This document shows positions 1-11,255 of a stretch of DNA of 64,000 nt, in pieces. Position numbers and translations under genes: made by a program. Within the stretch, counting starts at the first letter, position 1. Each line of letters opens with the position of its first letter. Location: the NCBI RefSeq assembly GCF_003672135.1, contig NC_039516.1:8539838-8603837 (forward strand). Direction: 5' to 3'. A model generated the notes under the pieces. The model did no database searches, was not told where the DNA came from, and was given only the letters and a program-made list of their open reading frames with translations. Source of the stretch: Ooceraea biroi (Eukaryota; Arthropoda; Insecta; Hymenoptera; Formicidae).

Positions 1-826
1 GATCATCCATTTCTTTAGATGTTGAAGAAATATTGATAGCATCAAGCATTAGCTTGCAATTTGGATGAATGGTACAAACACAAGTACAATGTGTACCACT
101 TGTACCTGCGAGTACACAGTAGTGCGGCCGTAATTCGCAAAATTTAGAAAAACTAACCGGATAGTTAGGATAATTTTTCTTAAAGTGTTGATGTAATTGT
201 TTCAGATAAAAAAGGAGTAATCTTTTCTGCATTTTAATTTTATCGTTATCAGTCCAAATAGTAACAGTATCCTTTATTCCAGCCATTATGCGACTATTTT
301 CATCTGATTCGTAAAAGTTTTGGACTTCTTATACAGTTTTTAAGGGTAACTTTTTTCCAGTTCTTGCTGGAGATGACCAAATACCTTCATTTATACGCAG
401 ATTCTTAGCAACTTGTGCAGTATGTCTAGAACAACCAAACTCCTTAACTATTTTCCGTACACTCCATGACAAGGGAGTCAACGTTAGTAATTTTATACGC
501 TCAGGATCATTTTTAGACAAAGAATTAAATACTTGTTTCATTCCATTCAATATTTCCTCTAGTTCTGATTCTCTAGGACTGATATCATTACCCATAGCGA
601 TCGACGATTCATCATTAGAATCGCTAGAACCACTTTCATGATCGCAAGAATTTGTTTCACTGTTTCTAGTTGTATATAACTTCTTGCGACATTCAGTGCA
701 TATTTTTGCGTTTTCAGAACATATTTTTCGTAGTTTTAGAGGTACATTTCGCAAATCTTTACCAACGTGGCCCTTTTCACCAGGACAACGAAAAGGATTG
801 CAGCATCTATCTTTTCGAGAGGACAT
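1..826 (-). pseudogene. Decayed transposon protein with Cys-rich N-terminus, runs off the window
   Basis: Reading leftward from an ATG at 826, about 165 codons are open, then a TAA at 329-331, then the same frame stays open to the window edge. The N-terminal part has spaced cysteines (CCNPFRC, then CTECRKK), an acidic/serine stretch and a helix-turn-helix-like segment (VRKIVKEFGCSRHTAQVAKN). After the stop come KFCELRPHYCVLAGTSGTHC and a CVCTIHPNCKLM run. This 'ELRP..CVLAG..GTH..CVC' arrangement recurs in uncharacterised transposon-encoded proteins of insects and cnidarians; I do not know the superfamily. The single in-frame stop between two good blocks marks a recent pseudogene. The 3' end lies outside the window. 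Confidence 0.55.
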
Positions 827-1123
827 TTGGAAGATATAACTTATTAAACGTAAAATAAATACTACGGCATAAAAGAATTTTTCGCACAACTACGTGCAAA
901 GTATGTAAAACTTAAAGTTCTAGAATTAATTATAAACAATACAGTACAATTTATCTTCCAAATTGAAAAATGCAATGAAATAAGGACCGAGCACTTTGGT
1001 ACGTCGCGACGTATGACGCGTCGGCAGAAACGTCTGCGAGTGTCGAGAGAGGTGAGCGCATAGACATGTAAGAATATTCGAATATTCGACCAACGTTAAT
1101 GCTTGGTGAGATCTGCCGAAACG

Positions 1124-1284
1124 CAAGTCGCATACAAGTCAGAGATGCCAATTTGCAGCCGCGGCCTCACGGCTTGTGACCGTCACTATGGTGATCGTGG
1201 TGGAGGGGATGACGGGTGATTCTCGCTTGTACAAGCCGTGAGGCCGCGGCTGCAAATTGGCATCTCGGACTTGTATGCGACTTG
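1124..1284. repeat. Inverted repeat, 54-bp arms
   Basis: Arms at 1124-1177 and 1231-1284 are reverse complements with one visible mismatch, around a 53-bp spacer. The arms are GC-richer (GCAGCCGCGGCCTCACGGC) than the surroundings. The right arm runs straight into the open frame at 1285-1599, so the repeat may be a foldback or terminal structure of the element carrying that frame. Confidence 0.8.
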
Positions 1285-1599
1285 GATGGAGTAGGTGCAT
1301 GTTTTAAACGGGAAGCAGTACGAGCTAGTCTTCAAGCTCCAGTAACATGTCCTATTTTAACTCCTGAAACTTTGTTTGCTTGGGCAGAGAAGAAATTTTC
1401 AAATATGAAGATTCTATATTTTAGTAACAAAGAACATAAAAAAATAACAGAATCTCTTCGAAGTCGTTTTAAAAATGCACAAGTTGTTCCTAACATACAA
1501 AAACAACGTGCATTTATATCAGTAGGAGATAAAAACTTACTTATTAAGAGATTTTCTTCAAGTCCTGAAGGTACAAGTTTTTCATTGAAAATTAATTAA
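1285..1599 (+). pseudogene. C-terminal fragment of a transposon-type protein
   Basis: An open frame of about 105 codons ends in TAA at the right. The visible blocks are KREAVRASLQAPVTCPILTP, a basic central region, and a terminal AFISVGDKNLLIKRFSSSPE. The pattern (basic entry, 'APV.CPIL', then 'F..V....L.IKR.S') is one I associate with unclassified transposon proteins of arthropods, possibly the opposite end of the same type of element as the frame at 1-826. No start codon is credible, because the frame begins inside an inverted repeat, so this is a fragment. The function is unknown to me. Confidence 0.4.
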
Positions 1600-2388
1600 A
1601 TATTAGCTCTCGCGTTATGAATAAAAAATCAATTTTGTTTGATGTTCATTTTATGATTCCGATGATGGAACATTAAAGGTAAATAAAAGTCCTTAATTTT
1701 ACATTTTAAAAAATACAAAATAAAAAAGTTACAAATAATAAAAAATACAACAAAATTATTATATTACATTAAAAATTAATAATTAGTATGTTAAAAATTA
1801 TTATATAATAACTTATTATATTAAAAATACAAAAGTACGAAAAAAATAATGCAGGTTTTGGAAAATAATCCATAGGTTGTCTTCATCCTGTATAAACGCA
1901 GGAAACTCATAACAAATCATTAAAACTGATATTGACAAATAGTGTAAGTGCAGAATTTATAACTGGTTAATGTTATAGCACAGAAATGTCGTATTAAGAA
2001 GAGAAAAAAACATTCTTAAAAATAATAACATTATTTTTATCTTTCAAAAGTGGATACCAATAACAACTAAATGGTTATTTGCAAAAATATATAATTTTTC
2101 CTTTATTTAAAATTCGGATTCAGCGAATAAGTCAAAATCAGTAAAATTACATTGAAAATGACTTTTGTATTTGTATCTACAAGAAATAGTAGAGATTTGA
2201 ATAAGAAAATACTTACCATTTTTTATTTGACCAACAAAATCAAGGTCAATACATGAAATTTTTCAAAATCGCCAGACGGCATTGAAAACTAGAAGCTTTA
2301 GTCTAATTTTGATACCTCAAAAGTTCGATTTGTTTCAATACAATTTTGGGCAGGGGGGTGGCCGATTTGACGTGGAATGACCCATATA
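1600..2388. other. AT-rich, no gene seen
   Basis: Simple AT-rich sequence with poly(A/T) and TTATTATA-like runs. No ORF, RNA gene or clear repeat boundary is visible. Confidence 0.6.
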
Positions 2389-3298
2389 CAGGGTGTCCCA
2401 TAACTCTTCATTAATATTTCAGAGGGTGAATGAGGGTTGAATATTGAACAAAAAGTTCCTTTTCCGATTTTGGCTCAGACCATTATTTACCGAGTTATTA
2501 ACAGTTAAAGTTGCCTAATCAGACGGCGCGCGGTCGGAGTACGCAGAGGCGTAGCGTGCTGTGGGACCCCTCGCGCTTATCGTATCTTTCCTCGGTTAAA
2601 ATTCTCTTTTAATTTTTCTTATCTTTTTATGACAAATAAATCAATAAATCGATAGACAAATAAATAAATGAATGAATAAAAAATAAACAAAAATAAATAC
2701 AGAAATGTATCCAATTTTTAATATTAGTTTAATTATGTTATAATTATTTAATTATGTATTAATTTTTTTCTGAATTATGTGTCATACATGATATGATATG
2801 ATATGATATGCAATGTTTTATGTTTTGTGGCTTTAAAAAGGACCAATTATTATTATAGTGGCCTTGAAAAAGATTTGTTTAATCGATTTGTTCGAAGTGT
2901 CCCCCGTTGGCTGCGAAGCATGCATGTGCTCTTCGGACAGTCTTATTTCTTACGCGTAGAAGGATCTCCGCATCCACCATTGCCACAGACCATTGCTTCT
3001 ACGCGTAAGAAATTATATTGATTTATTTGTCATAAAATTATATTGATTTATTTGTCATAAAAAGATAAGAAAAATTAAAAGAGAATTTTAACCGAGGAAA
3101 GATACGATAAGCGCGAGGGGTCCCACAGCACGCTACGCCTCTGCGTACTCCGACCGCGCGCCGTCTGATTAGGCAACTTTAACTGTTAATAACTCGGTAA
3201 ATAATGGTCTGAGCCAAAATCGGAAAAGGAACTTTTTGTTCAATATTCAACCCTCATTCACCCTCTGAAATATTAATGAAGAGTTATGGGACACCCTG
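2389..3298. mobile_element. Foldback element with CAGGGTGTCCC ends
   Basis: About 250 bp from 2389 (CAGGGTGTCCCATAACTC...) reappear inverted up to 3298 (...GAGTTATGGGACACCCTG). The arms include a shared GC-rich block near 2525 and 3150 (CGCGCGGTCGGAGTACGCAG and its complement). The centre carries a second small inverted repeat (TTCTTACGCGTAGAAGG at 2947 against its complement near 3000). The left flank is TA. The right TA has been replaced by the start of a TG microsatellite. This is a non-autonomous element of the Tc1/mariner-like size and TA-target type; no transposase frame is present. Confidence 0.75.
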
Positions 3299-3373
3299 TG
3301 TGTGTGTGCGTGCGTGCGTGTGTGCGTGTGTGTGCGTGTGTGTGCGTGTGTGTGCGTGTGTGTGCGCGCGCGC

Positions 3374-3411
<38 letters not shown>
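3297..3411. repeat. (TG)n/(CG)n microsatellite
   Basis: Near-uninterrupted alternating TGTGTGCG units grade into pure TG. It starts exactly at the end of the foldback element, which fits microsatellite growth at an element terminus. Confidence 0.95.
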
Positions 3412-3412
<1 letters not shown>

Positions 3413-3499
3413 TGAGGTAGTTATCGGAACATTTAGTACGACGCAAAGGCAGTTTCCAGAACTTTTGTTGGTTTTCAGGACTGTCCCGAAAAAAAGTAT

Positions 3500-4720
3500 T
3501 TATCTAATGATAGTTTTCAGGACGTCCTGAAAACTGCCTTTGGACATAAAACAGAATTGTCCCGAAATGTACCTTGTGATATATATTGTTTATATATATC
3601 TATTATTTTTTATTATTACTCTTTGGCTGATATTCATTGTTGATTTTTATTTAAAACCATATTAAATACAATTATAAGATATTTGAAACCAATCACACAG
3701 CCGTATTAGCATCTTAAGACATTACTTCAGATCGCGTCTGGAAATAAGAACGGACTATGAATACTGGCCTTTGATATTAAAGTGCTATATCCAGTTAATA
3801 ATATATGATTCTGTAATGACAGTTTTGAGCACATATTGTTTTACATTACATTCAACATACAAATAAATATTGTAATATTATTATCTCCTAGTCCGCATTT
3901 ATCTCCTAGTCCGTTCTTATTTCCAAATGATCTGAAGTAATAATGTCTTAAGATGCTAATGCGGCTCTGTGATTGGTTTCAAACATCTTATGATTGTACT
4001 TAACACGGCCTTAAAGATTTTATTGGAACAATAAAGGGTATAATAATAATAAGCAGATATTTTTATACGATAAATATTTTAATACATATACATATACAAA
4101 TATGTCAATACAAATGTATTTTTTGAAAATACTTGGCGCTGCTAAACCGAATAAAAAATTCTCTTAGTATTTAAATAATCTAAACATTACAATAATTTGC
4201 TTAGACTCTAATTTACACAACAACTTGCCGAAATACATAAAATATATGTACAAATGTAGTTAATTACACTTATTCTATACTTAACTCTAATGTCTCACAC
4301 ACACGCGCGCGCGCGCACGAGAGAGGGGCACACACACACCTAACTTACATAACACAATCGCCGAAATACACACACACACATATTCACAAGAGAGGAAGAA
4401 AGAGAATAAGGCAATTAACATATTGGTTCGATTTGTTGAGAATTTTTTATTTGGTTTAGCAGCGCCAAGTATTTTCAAAAAATACATTTGTATTGACATA
4501 TTTGTATATGTATATGTATTAAAATATTTATCGTATAAAAATATCTGCTTATTATTATTATACCCTTTATTTTTCCAATAAAATCTTTAAGGCCGTGTTA
4601 AGTACAATCATAAGATGTTTGAAACCAATCACAGAGCCGCATTAGCATCTTAAGACACTATTACTTTGAATATTGGCCAAAGAGTAATAATAAAAAGTAA
4701 TAGATTTTCTGGTTTGCATA
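3500..4720. repeat. Nested inverted repeats
   Basis: Several palindromic pairs share this 1.2 kb. The block near 3665-3740 (CACAGCCGTATTAGCATCTTAAGAC) returns inverted near 3895-4010 and direct near 4580-4655. The block at 4021-4150 returns inverted at 4430-4570 around a CA microsatellite (4290-4375). A short perfect palindrome TTTTCAGGACGTCCTGAAAA lies at 3514-3533. No coding capacity is visible. It reads as a foldback cluster that has expanded by inversion and duplication. Confidence 0.75.
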
Positions 4721-4734
4721 AATACCCAACTAAA

Positions 4735-5190
4735 GTAATAGATTTTCTGGTTTGCATAAATACCTATTGTAGTTGGCGCAATTTGTTAATATCATTAGTT
4801 TTGTAGAGTTCTTTTTTGAAAGAACTTCGGGTTTGAAAGATATCATTAGTTTAGTAGAGTTCTTTTTTGAAAGAATTTCGGGTTTGAAAGAATTGCGGGC
4901 GCTTATACTTGGCGCTTTTTTTATACCTTGTTTTAAAAAGATAATTTTGTTGTGATTTCACACATTTTGTAGTGTGAAGTATGTTATTCTTTTCTTTTTA
5001 TTAACGGCATTAATAACATTTATTATCAGCAAAATGATTTGTTAATATCATTAGTTTTGTAGAGTTCTTTTTTGAAAGAACTTCGGGCGCGTATACTTGG
5101 CGCTTTTTTGTACCTTTTTTTAAAAAGGTAATTTTGTTGTGATTTCACACATTTTGTAGTGTAAAGTATTCTTTTTTATACTATATGAGG
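4735..5190. repeat. Tandem repeats, about 55 bp and longer units
   Basis: The phrase TAGAGTTCTTTTTTGAAAGAA followed by CTTCGGG recurs at about 4805, 4855 and 5058, each leading into TATACTTGGCGCTTTTTT (4907 and 5092) and a 'GTGATTTCACACATTTTGTAGTG' block (near 4955 and 5140). A 45-bp duplication also starts near 4690 and 4735 (AGTAATAGATTTTCTGG). The ORF across it is a by-product of the repeat. Confidence 0.8.
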
Positions 5191-5284
5191 ATTTGCATAA
5201 CACGAAACATTATCTGTATTTTGTAAACCATGTAAACCCCAAGCAATATTATGCCGTGATATTTGATTTTAACAATTCTCTTGA

Positions 5285-5840
5285 AGCAATTACAAACGAA
5301 ACAAATAGAAACGATTTTGAAAATGATAGCGCAAGCGGATTCGCGATATCTTAACAAATGGCAGTTAGCTATTTTCTATTTAAACAAATGTTAATAACTT
5401 TTGACAGTTCAACTACAAACGAAACAACTAGAAACGATTCTGAAAAAGACAATGCAAGCGGATTCGCGATATCTTAACAAATGGCAAAGTTAGCTATTTT
5501 TTATTTAACCAAATGTTAATAACTTTTAAAAGTTCAACTACAAACGATTCTGAAAAAGATAGCGCAAGCGGATTCGCAATATCTTAACTAATGGCAAAGT
5601 TAGCTATTTTTTATTTAAACAAATGGTAATAACTGTTAAAAGTTCAACTACAAACGAAACAACTAGAAACGATTCTGAAAAAGACAGCGCAAGCGGATTC
5701 GCGATATCTTAACAAATGGCAAAGGTAGCTATTTTTCATTTAAATAAATGTTAATTAATACCTTTTGAACAGTTCAACTACAAACAAAACGAAACTACAA
5801 ATGATTGTCAAAAAGTCAGCTCAATCAGATTCGCGATATC
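5285..5840. repeat. Tandem array, about five copies of a ~115-bp unit
   Basis: Each copy contains ACTACAAACGAAACAA, then GAAACGATTCTGAAAAAGA, then GCAAGCGGATTCGCGATATC and TTAACAAATGGCAAAG. Copies begin near 5290, 5405, 5525, 5645 and 5775 and differ by small indels and substitutions. This is a degenerate minisatellite, not a CRISPR: the unit is long, contiguous and has no spacers. Confidence 0.85.
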
Positions 5841-6400
5841 TCAATTCTAATGTAGAGCCTCTACATATGATTGTTATGTGTGAGTCACACGGATATACCA
5901 ACAGCATCTCCGCCGGTCGGTATAAACGGAGCTGCTGCCATCTCAACGAAAAAGAACGAACTGTACAAACGACGACGACGACGACGATGACGTTTCCTAA
6001 GTGAAATTTTCCAATTTCAGACTTTGCATCGCCATATCTCCGCTCGTAGGGCACATACAAAAAAAATAAAAACACTTTTATTATGTAATTCGACCTCAAG
6101 CTATCCATTGAGCCTATTTAGAAGTTCATCCGTTCAGAGGTTATTGAGATCTAATAATCTGAGTGTCTGCGAAAGCGTCGCTTCGCGTAAAAGAGTCACG
6201 GTGCGGTCTCGCTGCGCGTATACTTGGCGCGAGACACTACCGTGTCTCTTGATAAACTCATTTGTATAATGGCTCTTTCCAGGACATGTTAACAAAATTA
6301 AGAAATATTTATGTATCAATGTATATATATTATGAGTCACAGTATATATTTCTCAACAAGGAGTTTTACTAACGGTTCTGATTAATATAAGGTTTATATA
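5841..6400. other. Intergenic; no credible gene
   Basis: Contains a GACGAC microsatellite near 5970, a short GC-richer stretch ending TATACTTGGCGCGAGAC (about 6220), and from about 6250 a copy of the unit that is tandemly repeated at 7907-8487. Short ORFs on both strands lack any family feature. Confidence 0.5.
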
Positions 6401-7906
6401 CAGGGTGTCCCATGGGAAGTCGCTGAAACTAATCAGCTGTCATTTTTAAACGTATGCAGTTATTGAAAAAACAAAAATTGCGTTGGAAAGAGGAAAGTCT
6501 GCAGTTTTTAATGGGTATAAATAAAATTTAGCAAAATGTTTGTATATCAGTTTATTTTATTAATAAAAAATATGCTAATAATCAAGTAAGCTAATAATAA
6601 ATATTTTCAAAGTGTGCACCATCTGAATTTGTACAAAAAGCAATTCTTTTACGAAAACTTGTGAAAACTTTTTCTAACATGTCGTCTTTAATGTTGCTGA
6701 CGACCTTTTTAATAGCTACTACTAAATCTGACACTGTTCTGGATTTCCGGCATAACAATGGTCCTTAATGTATCCCCAAAGAAAGAAGTCACATGGATTT
6801 AAATCCGGCGAGTACGGTGGCCATTCTAGCCCCCCCTGGGCAAATTTGGGGTATCCCAGACCGATGACTCGATTGCCATAAACTTTATGGATTGTTTCGA
6901 AGACTTCCTGGGTTCGATGTGGTATCGCTCCATCCTTCATGAAATGAAATCCTCTGACCAGGCCTTTTTTTTGCATGAGGGAAGAATTGTGTTTCGAGAA
7001 GCTGCTTGTAACTTTCACCAGTGACTGTTGATTCGAAGAATTGCAGATAAATTCCTTTTACCGAGATCGCAGCCCATGCTGTTATTTTTTGTCGATGTAA
7101 AGGTTTAGTCAGGGAAACGTTGGGATTTTCCGACCCCCAAAATCTATAATTTTGTTTATTAACATAACCATTTAGCCAGAAATGTGCTTCGTCCGTGTAA
7201 ATTATCAATTTTGCATCAAGTTCTCCATCTTCAAACATTCCATTTATCGTCTTGCAGAATTCCACACGTTTCGTCATAGCGCGTTTGGTTAGCAATTGAT
7301 GCGATGTTATTTTATAGGGATGCATTTTCAGGAAATGTTTTAAAATCCTGTGTAACGTTGTTTTGGATATTTCAAGAGCTTGGGCAGCTTTCCGAATGGA
7401 AGAATTTGGATTCTCTTCAAAATACTTCTTAATATCTTCGATGTTTTCTTCTGCAGCTACAGACACAGAAGGACCTGGCAGATCATGTCTACGGTCTTGG
7501 ATAGTTCCATACTGCATAAAATTATCGATAATTCTGATAAAAATAACACAAAACATTATTTTAATGCAGATTTATTGCCAAAAAATGGAGTGACGTAAGG
7601 CATACGTTTAAAGAAATAATAAATTCTAACCTTTTCAGCGTGTTTTCGCTCTTAACTTTATGTGTTCCGTATTTAGTACGAAACCCCCTGTAAGCATTGC
7701 TATAAACTTTTCCTCTGGAAAAGAAGCACTCGACAAGATAAATCTTTTCTTCCGTCGTCAGATTACTCATTTTGACGCGCACGGACTTGCATTTATCACA
7801 ACCAGAATAAAACTGCGGACACTCAGATGAACGACCGTTAACCGTAAGACCCTTTCTGAAGTCATGGAGGGGAGAACCAATCGTTTACTTTCAGCAACTT
7901 CCCATG
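6401..7906 (-). mobile_element. IS630/Tc1/mariner-like DNA transposon, 3' terminus incomplete
   Basis: The left end is CAGGGTGTCCCATGGGAAGT (6401). The inverted counterpart ACTTCCCATGG ends near 7906, so about 11 outer bases of the right end (the CAGGGTGTC part) are missing. It has inserted into, and now splits, a local tandem repeat unit (6250-6400 and 7907 onward). It carries one transposase gene on the minus strand. Confidence 0.75.
6722..7770 (-). pseudogene. Tc1/mariner-superfamily transposase, spliced, frameshifted
   Basis: The ATG at 7770 (a GTG lies just upstream) opens a helix-turn-helix region (YLVECFFSRGKVYSNAYRGF). A 98-bp GT-AG intron (7534-7631) joins ...ENTLKR to IIDNFMQYG in frame. 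A second HTH follows (NSSIRKAAQALEISKTTLHR). The catalytic triad is readable as YTDEAHFWLNG (first D), FMKDGAIPHR (second D) and PYSPDLNPCDFFLWGY (third acidic position). A frameshift near 6965-6985 separates the first D from the second, so this copy is inactive. The family is known to cut and paste at TA. The CAGGGTGTC ends suggest it could once have mobilised the similar foldbacks at 2389 and 15939; this is inference. Confidence 0.8.
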
Positions 7907-8487
7907 GAAATATTTCTTATTTAATATATTCAAAGTTAAATATTTAAGTCCTGGAAAGTGCCTTTATATTGTTATATATAAACTCATTTGTATAATCCTT
8001 TTCAGGACATGTTAACAAAATTAAGAAATTAATATGTATCAATGTATATATTTTATGAGTCACAGTATATACTTTCCAACAAGGATCTTTAGTAACGGTT
8101 CTGATAAATATAAGGTTTATATATATATATTTCTTATTTAATATATTCAAAGTTAAATATTTAAGTCCTGGAAAGTGCCTTTATATTGTTACATATAAAC
8201 TCATTTGTATAATCCTTTCCAGCACATGTTAACAAAATTAAGAAATTAATATGTATCCATGTATATATATTATGAGTCACAGTATATACTTTCCAACAAG
8301 GATTTTTAGTAACGGTTCTGATAAATAAAAGTATTATATGTATATTTCTTATTTAATATATTCAAAGTAAAATATTTAAGTCCTGAAAAGTGTCTTTATA
8401 TTGTTATATATAAACTCATTTGTATAATCCTTTCCAGCACATGTTAACAAAATTAAGAAATTAATATAAATGTATCAATGTATATAC
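7907..8487. repeat. Tandem repeat, three copies of a ~215-bp unit
   Basis: Units start near 7910, 8130 and 8344, each with TTTCTTATTTAATATATTC, TTAAGTCCTGGAAAGTGCC, CATTTGTATAATCC, ACATGTTAACAAAATTAAG and TATGAGTCACAGTATATAC. A fourth partial copy lies at 6250-6400 on the other side of the inserted transposon. The array ends where another CAGGGTGTCCC-ended fragment starts (8488). Confidence 0.85.
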
Positions 8488-9692
8488 AGGGTGTCCCAGA
8501 CCCCCCCGTACCAGCCAAATATCTCGAAAACTGAGAACGGTAGACAAAAATGTTTCAGACAAAAGTTGTATGGTTCTGAGGGGAGCATTTATAACAATAC
8601 GTTAAATTAATATGTTAAATTATAAATACGTTAAATTAATCTTACAAGAGAAAATCTCGACAGTCTTTAATCACTGATTTCAATAAAGTTTTGTGAGTGC
8701 GTCGTATTCACTCATACTTATATTTTGCCAGAACAGTAGGACCAAAGCTGTAAACCACTATGTTCGATAGGCACTGGAGAGCAAAATCACGTATACGTGA
8801 CAGCGGCCAGCAAAGTGTTAACTTCATGACTACTACGTACTAGTACTCATATGTTAATTATTATTTGGGATTGTATAAAAGAAGATAATGTATTATATGT
8901 AGGAGGTAGGAATCTCAATGATGATATTTTCATTACAAGAAGTAGTCTATTGAACTAATTTCGAACTGTTCATAATAGACTGAGTTCTTTAGTATTAAAT
9001 ATACAAATCATATGAATGTCCTGGAAGATGCCATTGTATATTATATGGTAGTTGTGAGGACTTAATGAAAATCATACACAATACCTACGTTCTAACCGCT
9101 CATCATGATATGAAGTCAATTAATTATATAAATAATGTCAAAATTGATGTTCGATAATCTATATAACAACGCTTATTTCACCTATTTATTATATTTATCT
9201 ATAACGGCTAATTGTGGTGGTCTGACTATCAGGTATCATGAACATTTCAAGCAATTTGATCACTAAACTGTTTCTTGTACTGAAAATATCATTATTGAGA
9301 TTCCTACATACAATACAATACATATACAATAGATTATTTTCTTTTATATTATCCCAAATAATAATTAACATATGATAACTATTACATACTATAGCTGGAG
9401 AGCAAAAACACGTATACGTGATTTTGCTCTCCAGCGGTAATCGACCGTATTGTTTTAAGGCTTTGGTCCTACGACTCTAGCACTATATAAGTATGAGTAA
9501 TTATACATCGCCACCAACAAAACCTCATTGAAATCGGTGATTAGAGACTGCCGAGACTTCCTCTTGTAAGTTTAATTTAACATATTTATTGTTATAGATG
9601 AATTAGCTGCAATATTCGTTGAAACGTGTTAATAGCCATTATTCAGTCCCGAATATTACATTGCAACAGACTCAGTTATTTAGTATTAAATA

Positions 9693-10967
9693 TTGGGTCA
9701 TTAAGTATGAAACTTTACAAATGTAAAAGCGCCATCTTTAACATTTGTTATCTCAAATTTGGCGCCAGACGTCAGTATCAGGTTAGGTTAGTGTGATAGA
9801 TGTATGTTCGCTCTTCAAATGTCATATTTGTTTGTTCAAATATCTTCATTAGTTTTATTGGTGGATTCTTTTTTATAGAACTATGGAAAAGTCCAAAATT
9901 CGTGTGATTTATGAATATGAGTTCCGCCGTGGAACCACAGTGTCGGAGACAGCTCGTAATATCAACGCTGTATTTGGTGAAGGTTCAACTACTAAAGCAA
10001 CGGTGGGCAATTGGTTTAAAAACTTCAGAGATGGAGATTTCAGCCTCGCTAATGAGCCACGTGGAAGACCAAAGACGAAGGTGGATAATGATCACTTGAG
10101 AGCCGTAGTAGAGTCCGATCCATCTCAAAGTACACGTGAATTGGCATCGATATTCAATGTTTCCATACCCACCATATTGGTTCATTTAGCTGCAATTGGT
10201 AAGATAAAGAAGTTGGACAAATGGGTCCCGCACGAATTGACCGATGCGCAGCAGGCGCAACGTCTAGAGGCTTCCCTTTCTTTGCTTTCCCGTCAAAAAA
10301 ATGAATCTTTTTGAATCGAATTGTGACCTGCGATGAAAAGTGGACAATCGTAAACGCTCACATCAGTGGTTGAACGCTGATGAACCACCGAGACATCACG
10401 CGAAACCCAACATTACACAGAAGAAGCTTATGGTGACTGTTTGGTGGTCCAGGTCAGGTGTTATCTACTACAACTTTATGAAACCTGGTACATCGATAAC
10501 GGCTGAAGTATATTGCAAGCAACTGGACGAAATGATGCAACAACTTGCTATTAAACAACCGAAATTGGTCAATCGGTCAATGCCAATCCTGTTGCATGAT
10601 AATGCTCGACCGCACACTGTACGACTGACCGTGGCAAAGCTACAGGAGTTGGAATTGGAAACTCTCCATCATCCACCATATTCACCAGATCTATCACCTA
10701 CCGACTATCACTTCTTCCGAAATTTGGACAACTTCTTGGTGGGAAAATTCTTCAATTCTCAATAGGCAGTCGAAACAGCCTTCCGCGACTTCATCGATTC
10801 CCGTACTACTGGCTTCTATAGTAGAGGCATAGACCAACTACCACTAAAATGGCAGAAGTGCGTAGATAACATGGGCGCATACTTCGATTGAAAATAAATC
10901 ATGTCCATGTGCCAAAAACTGCAAAAATTTATGTTCTATTTGTAAAGTTTCATACTTAATGACCCAA
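9693..10967 (+). mobile_element. mariner element (copy A)
   Basis: It is 1275 bp, flanked by TA on both sides (9691-9692, 10968-10969). Terminal inverted repeats begin TTGGGTCATTAAGTATGAAA and end with the exact complement. The uninterrupted target can be read in the opposite arm of the surrounding inverted repeat near 15735, which confirms a TA target. Confidence 0.93.
9883..10891 (+). pseudogene. mariner transposase, frameshifted
   Basis: The ATG at 9883 starts MEKSKIRVIYEYEFRRG, a first HTH; a second HTH follows (QSTRELASIFNVSIPTILVH), then the linker WVPHEL. The DD34D catalytic residues are seen as VTCDEKW (near 10326), LLHDNARPH (near 10590) and YSPDLSPTDYHF (near 10680). A frameshift lies between about 10300 and 10345, and a TAG interrupts the last part at 10763-10765; the frame then resumes to ...GAYFD and TGA at 10891. 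Length without lesions would be close to the usual 340-350 residues. It acts in the nucleus as a TA-specific cut-and-paste transposase; this copy is inactive. Confidence 0.9.
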
Positions 10968-11255
10968 TAGTAAAAAGTATTACTGTCCCGAAAGCTGCCA
11001 TTATGTAACATATGGTAGGTTTGAGGACTTAATGAAAATCATATACAATGTCTGCGTTGTGAAAGTTAACAACATTCATTTCATCAGTTTATGATATGTA
11101 TCTGTAATGGCTAATTGTTATATGAAGCCTAAATACGAGGGAACGAACATTTATCAAGTAATTCCTTGAATTATACCTTGCAATGATAATATCATTCTAA
11201 GTTCTACATATATAGGTTACAAGACGTATTAAGTCCTATTAGCAGTAAGAGAATA

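Larger units (their letters stand above)
8636..11255. repeat. Left arm of a giant inverted repeat (foldback-like)
   Basis: From about 8640 (TTAATCTTACAAGAG) the sequence is matched in reverse complement by 15131-16981 plus 39999-40450, apart from inserted elements. The arm is itself internally palindromic: 8690-9000 is inverted at about 9285-9590, including GCAAAATCACGTATACGTGA near 8781 and its counterpart near 9400. The mariner at 9693-10967 interrupts it; removing that element restores the phrase seen intact at 15725-15745. No gene of its own is visible. Confidence 0.8.

Noticed and set aside
3276..3530. 84-codon frame rich in Cys-Val repeats
   Set aside because: It is a translation of the TG microsatellite.
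5285..5840. Possible CRISPR-like array
   Set aside because: Units of about 115 bp are contiguous and diverged, with no spacers, and the context is eukaryotic; it is a minisatellite.
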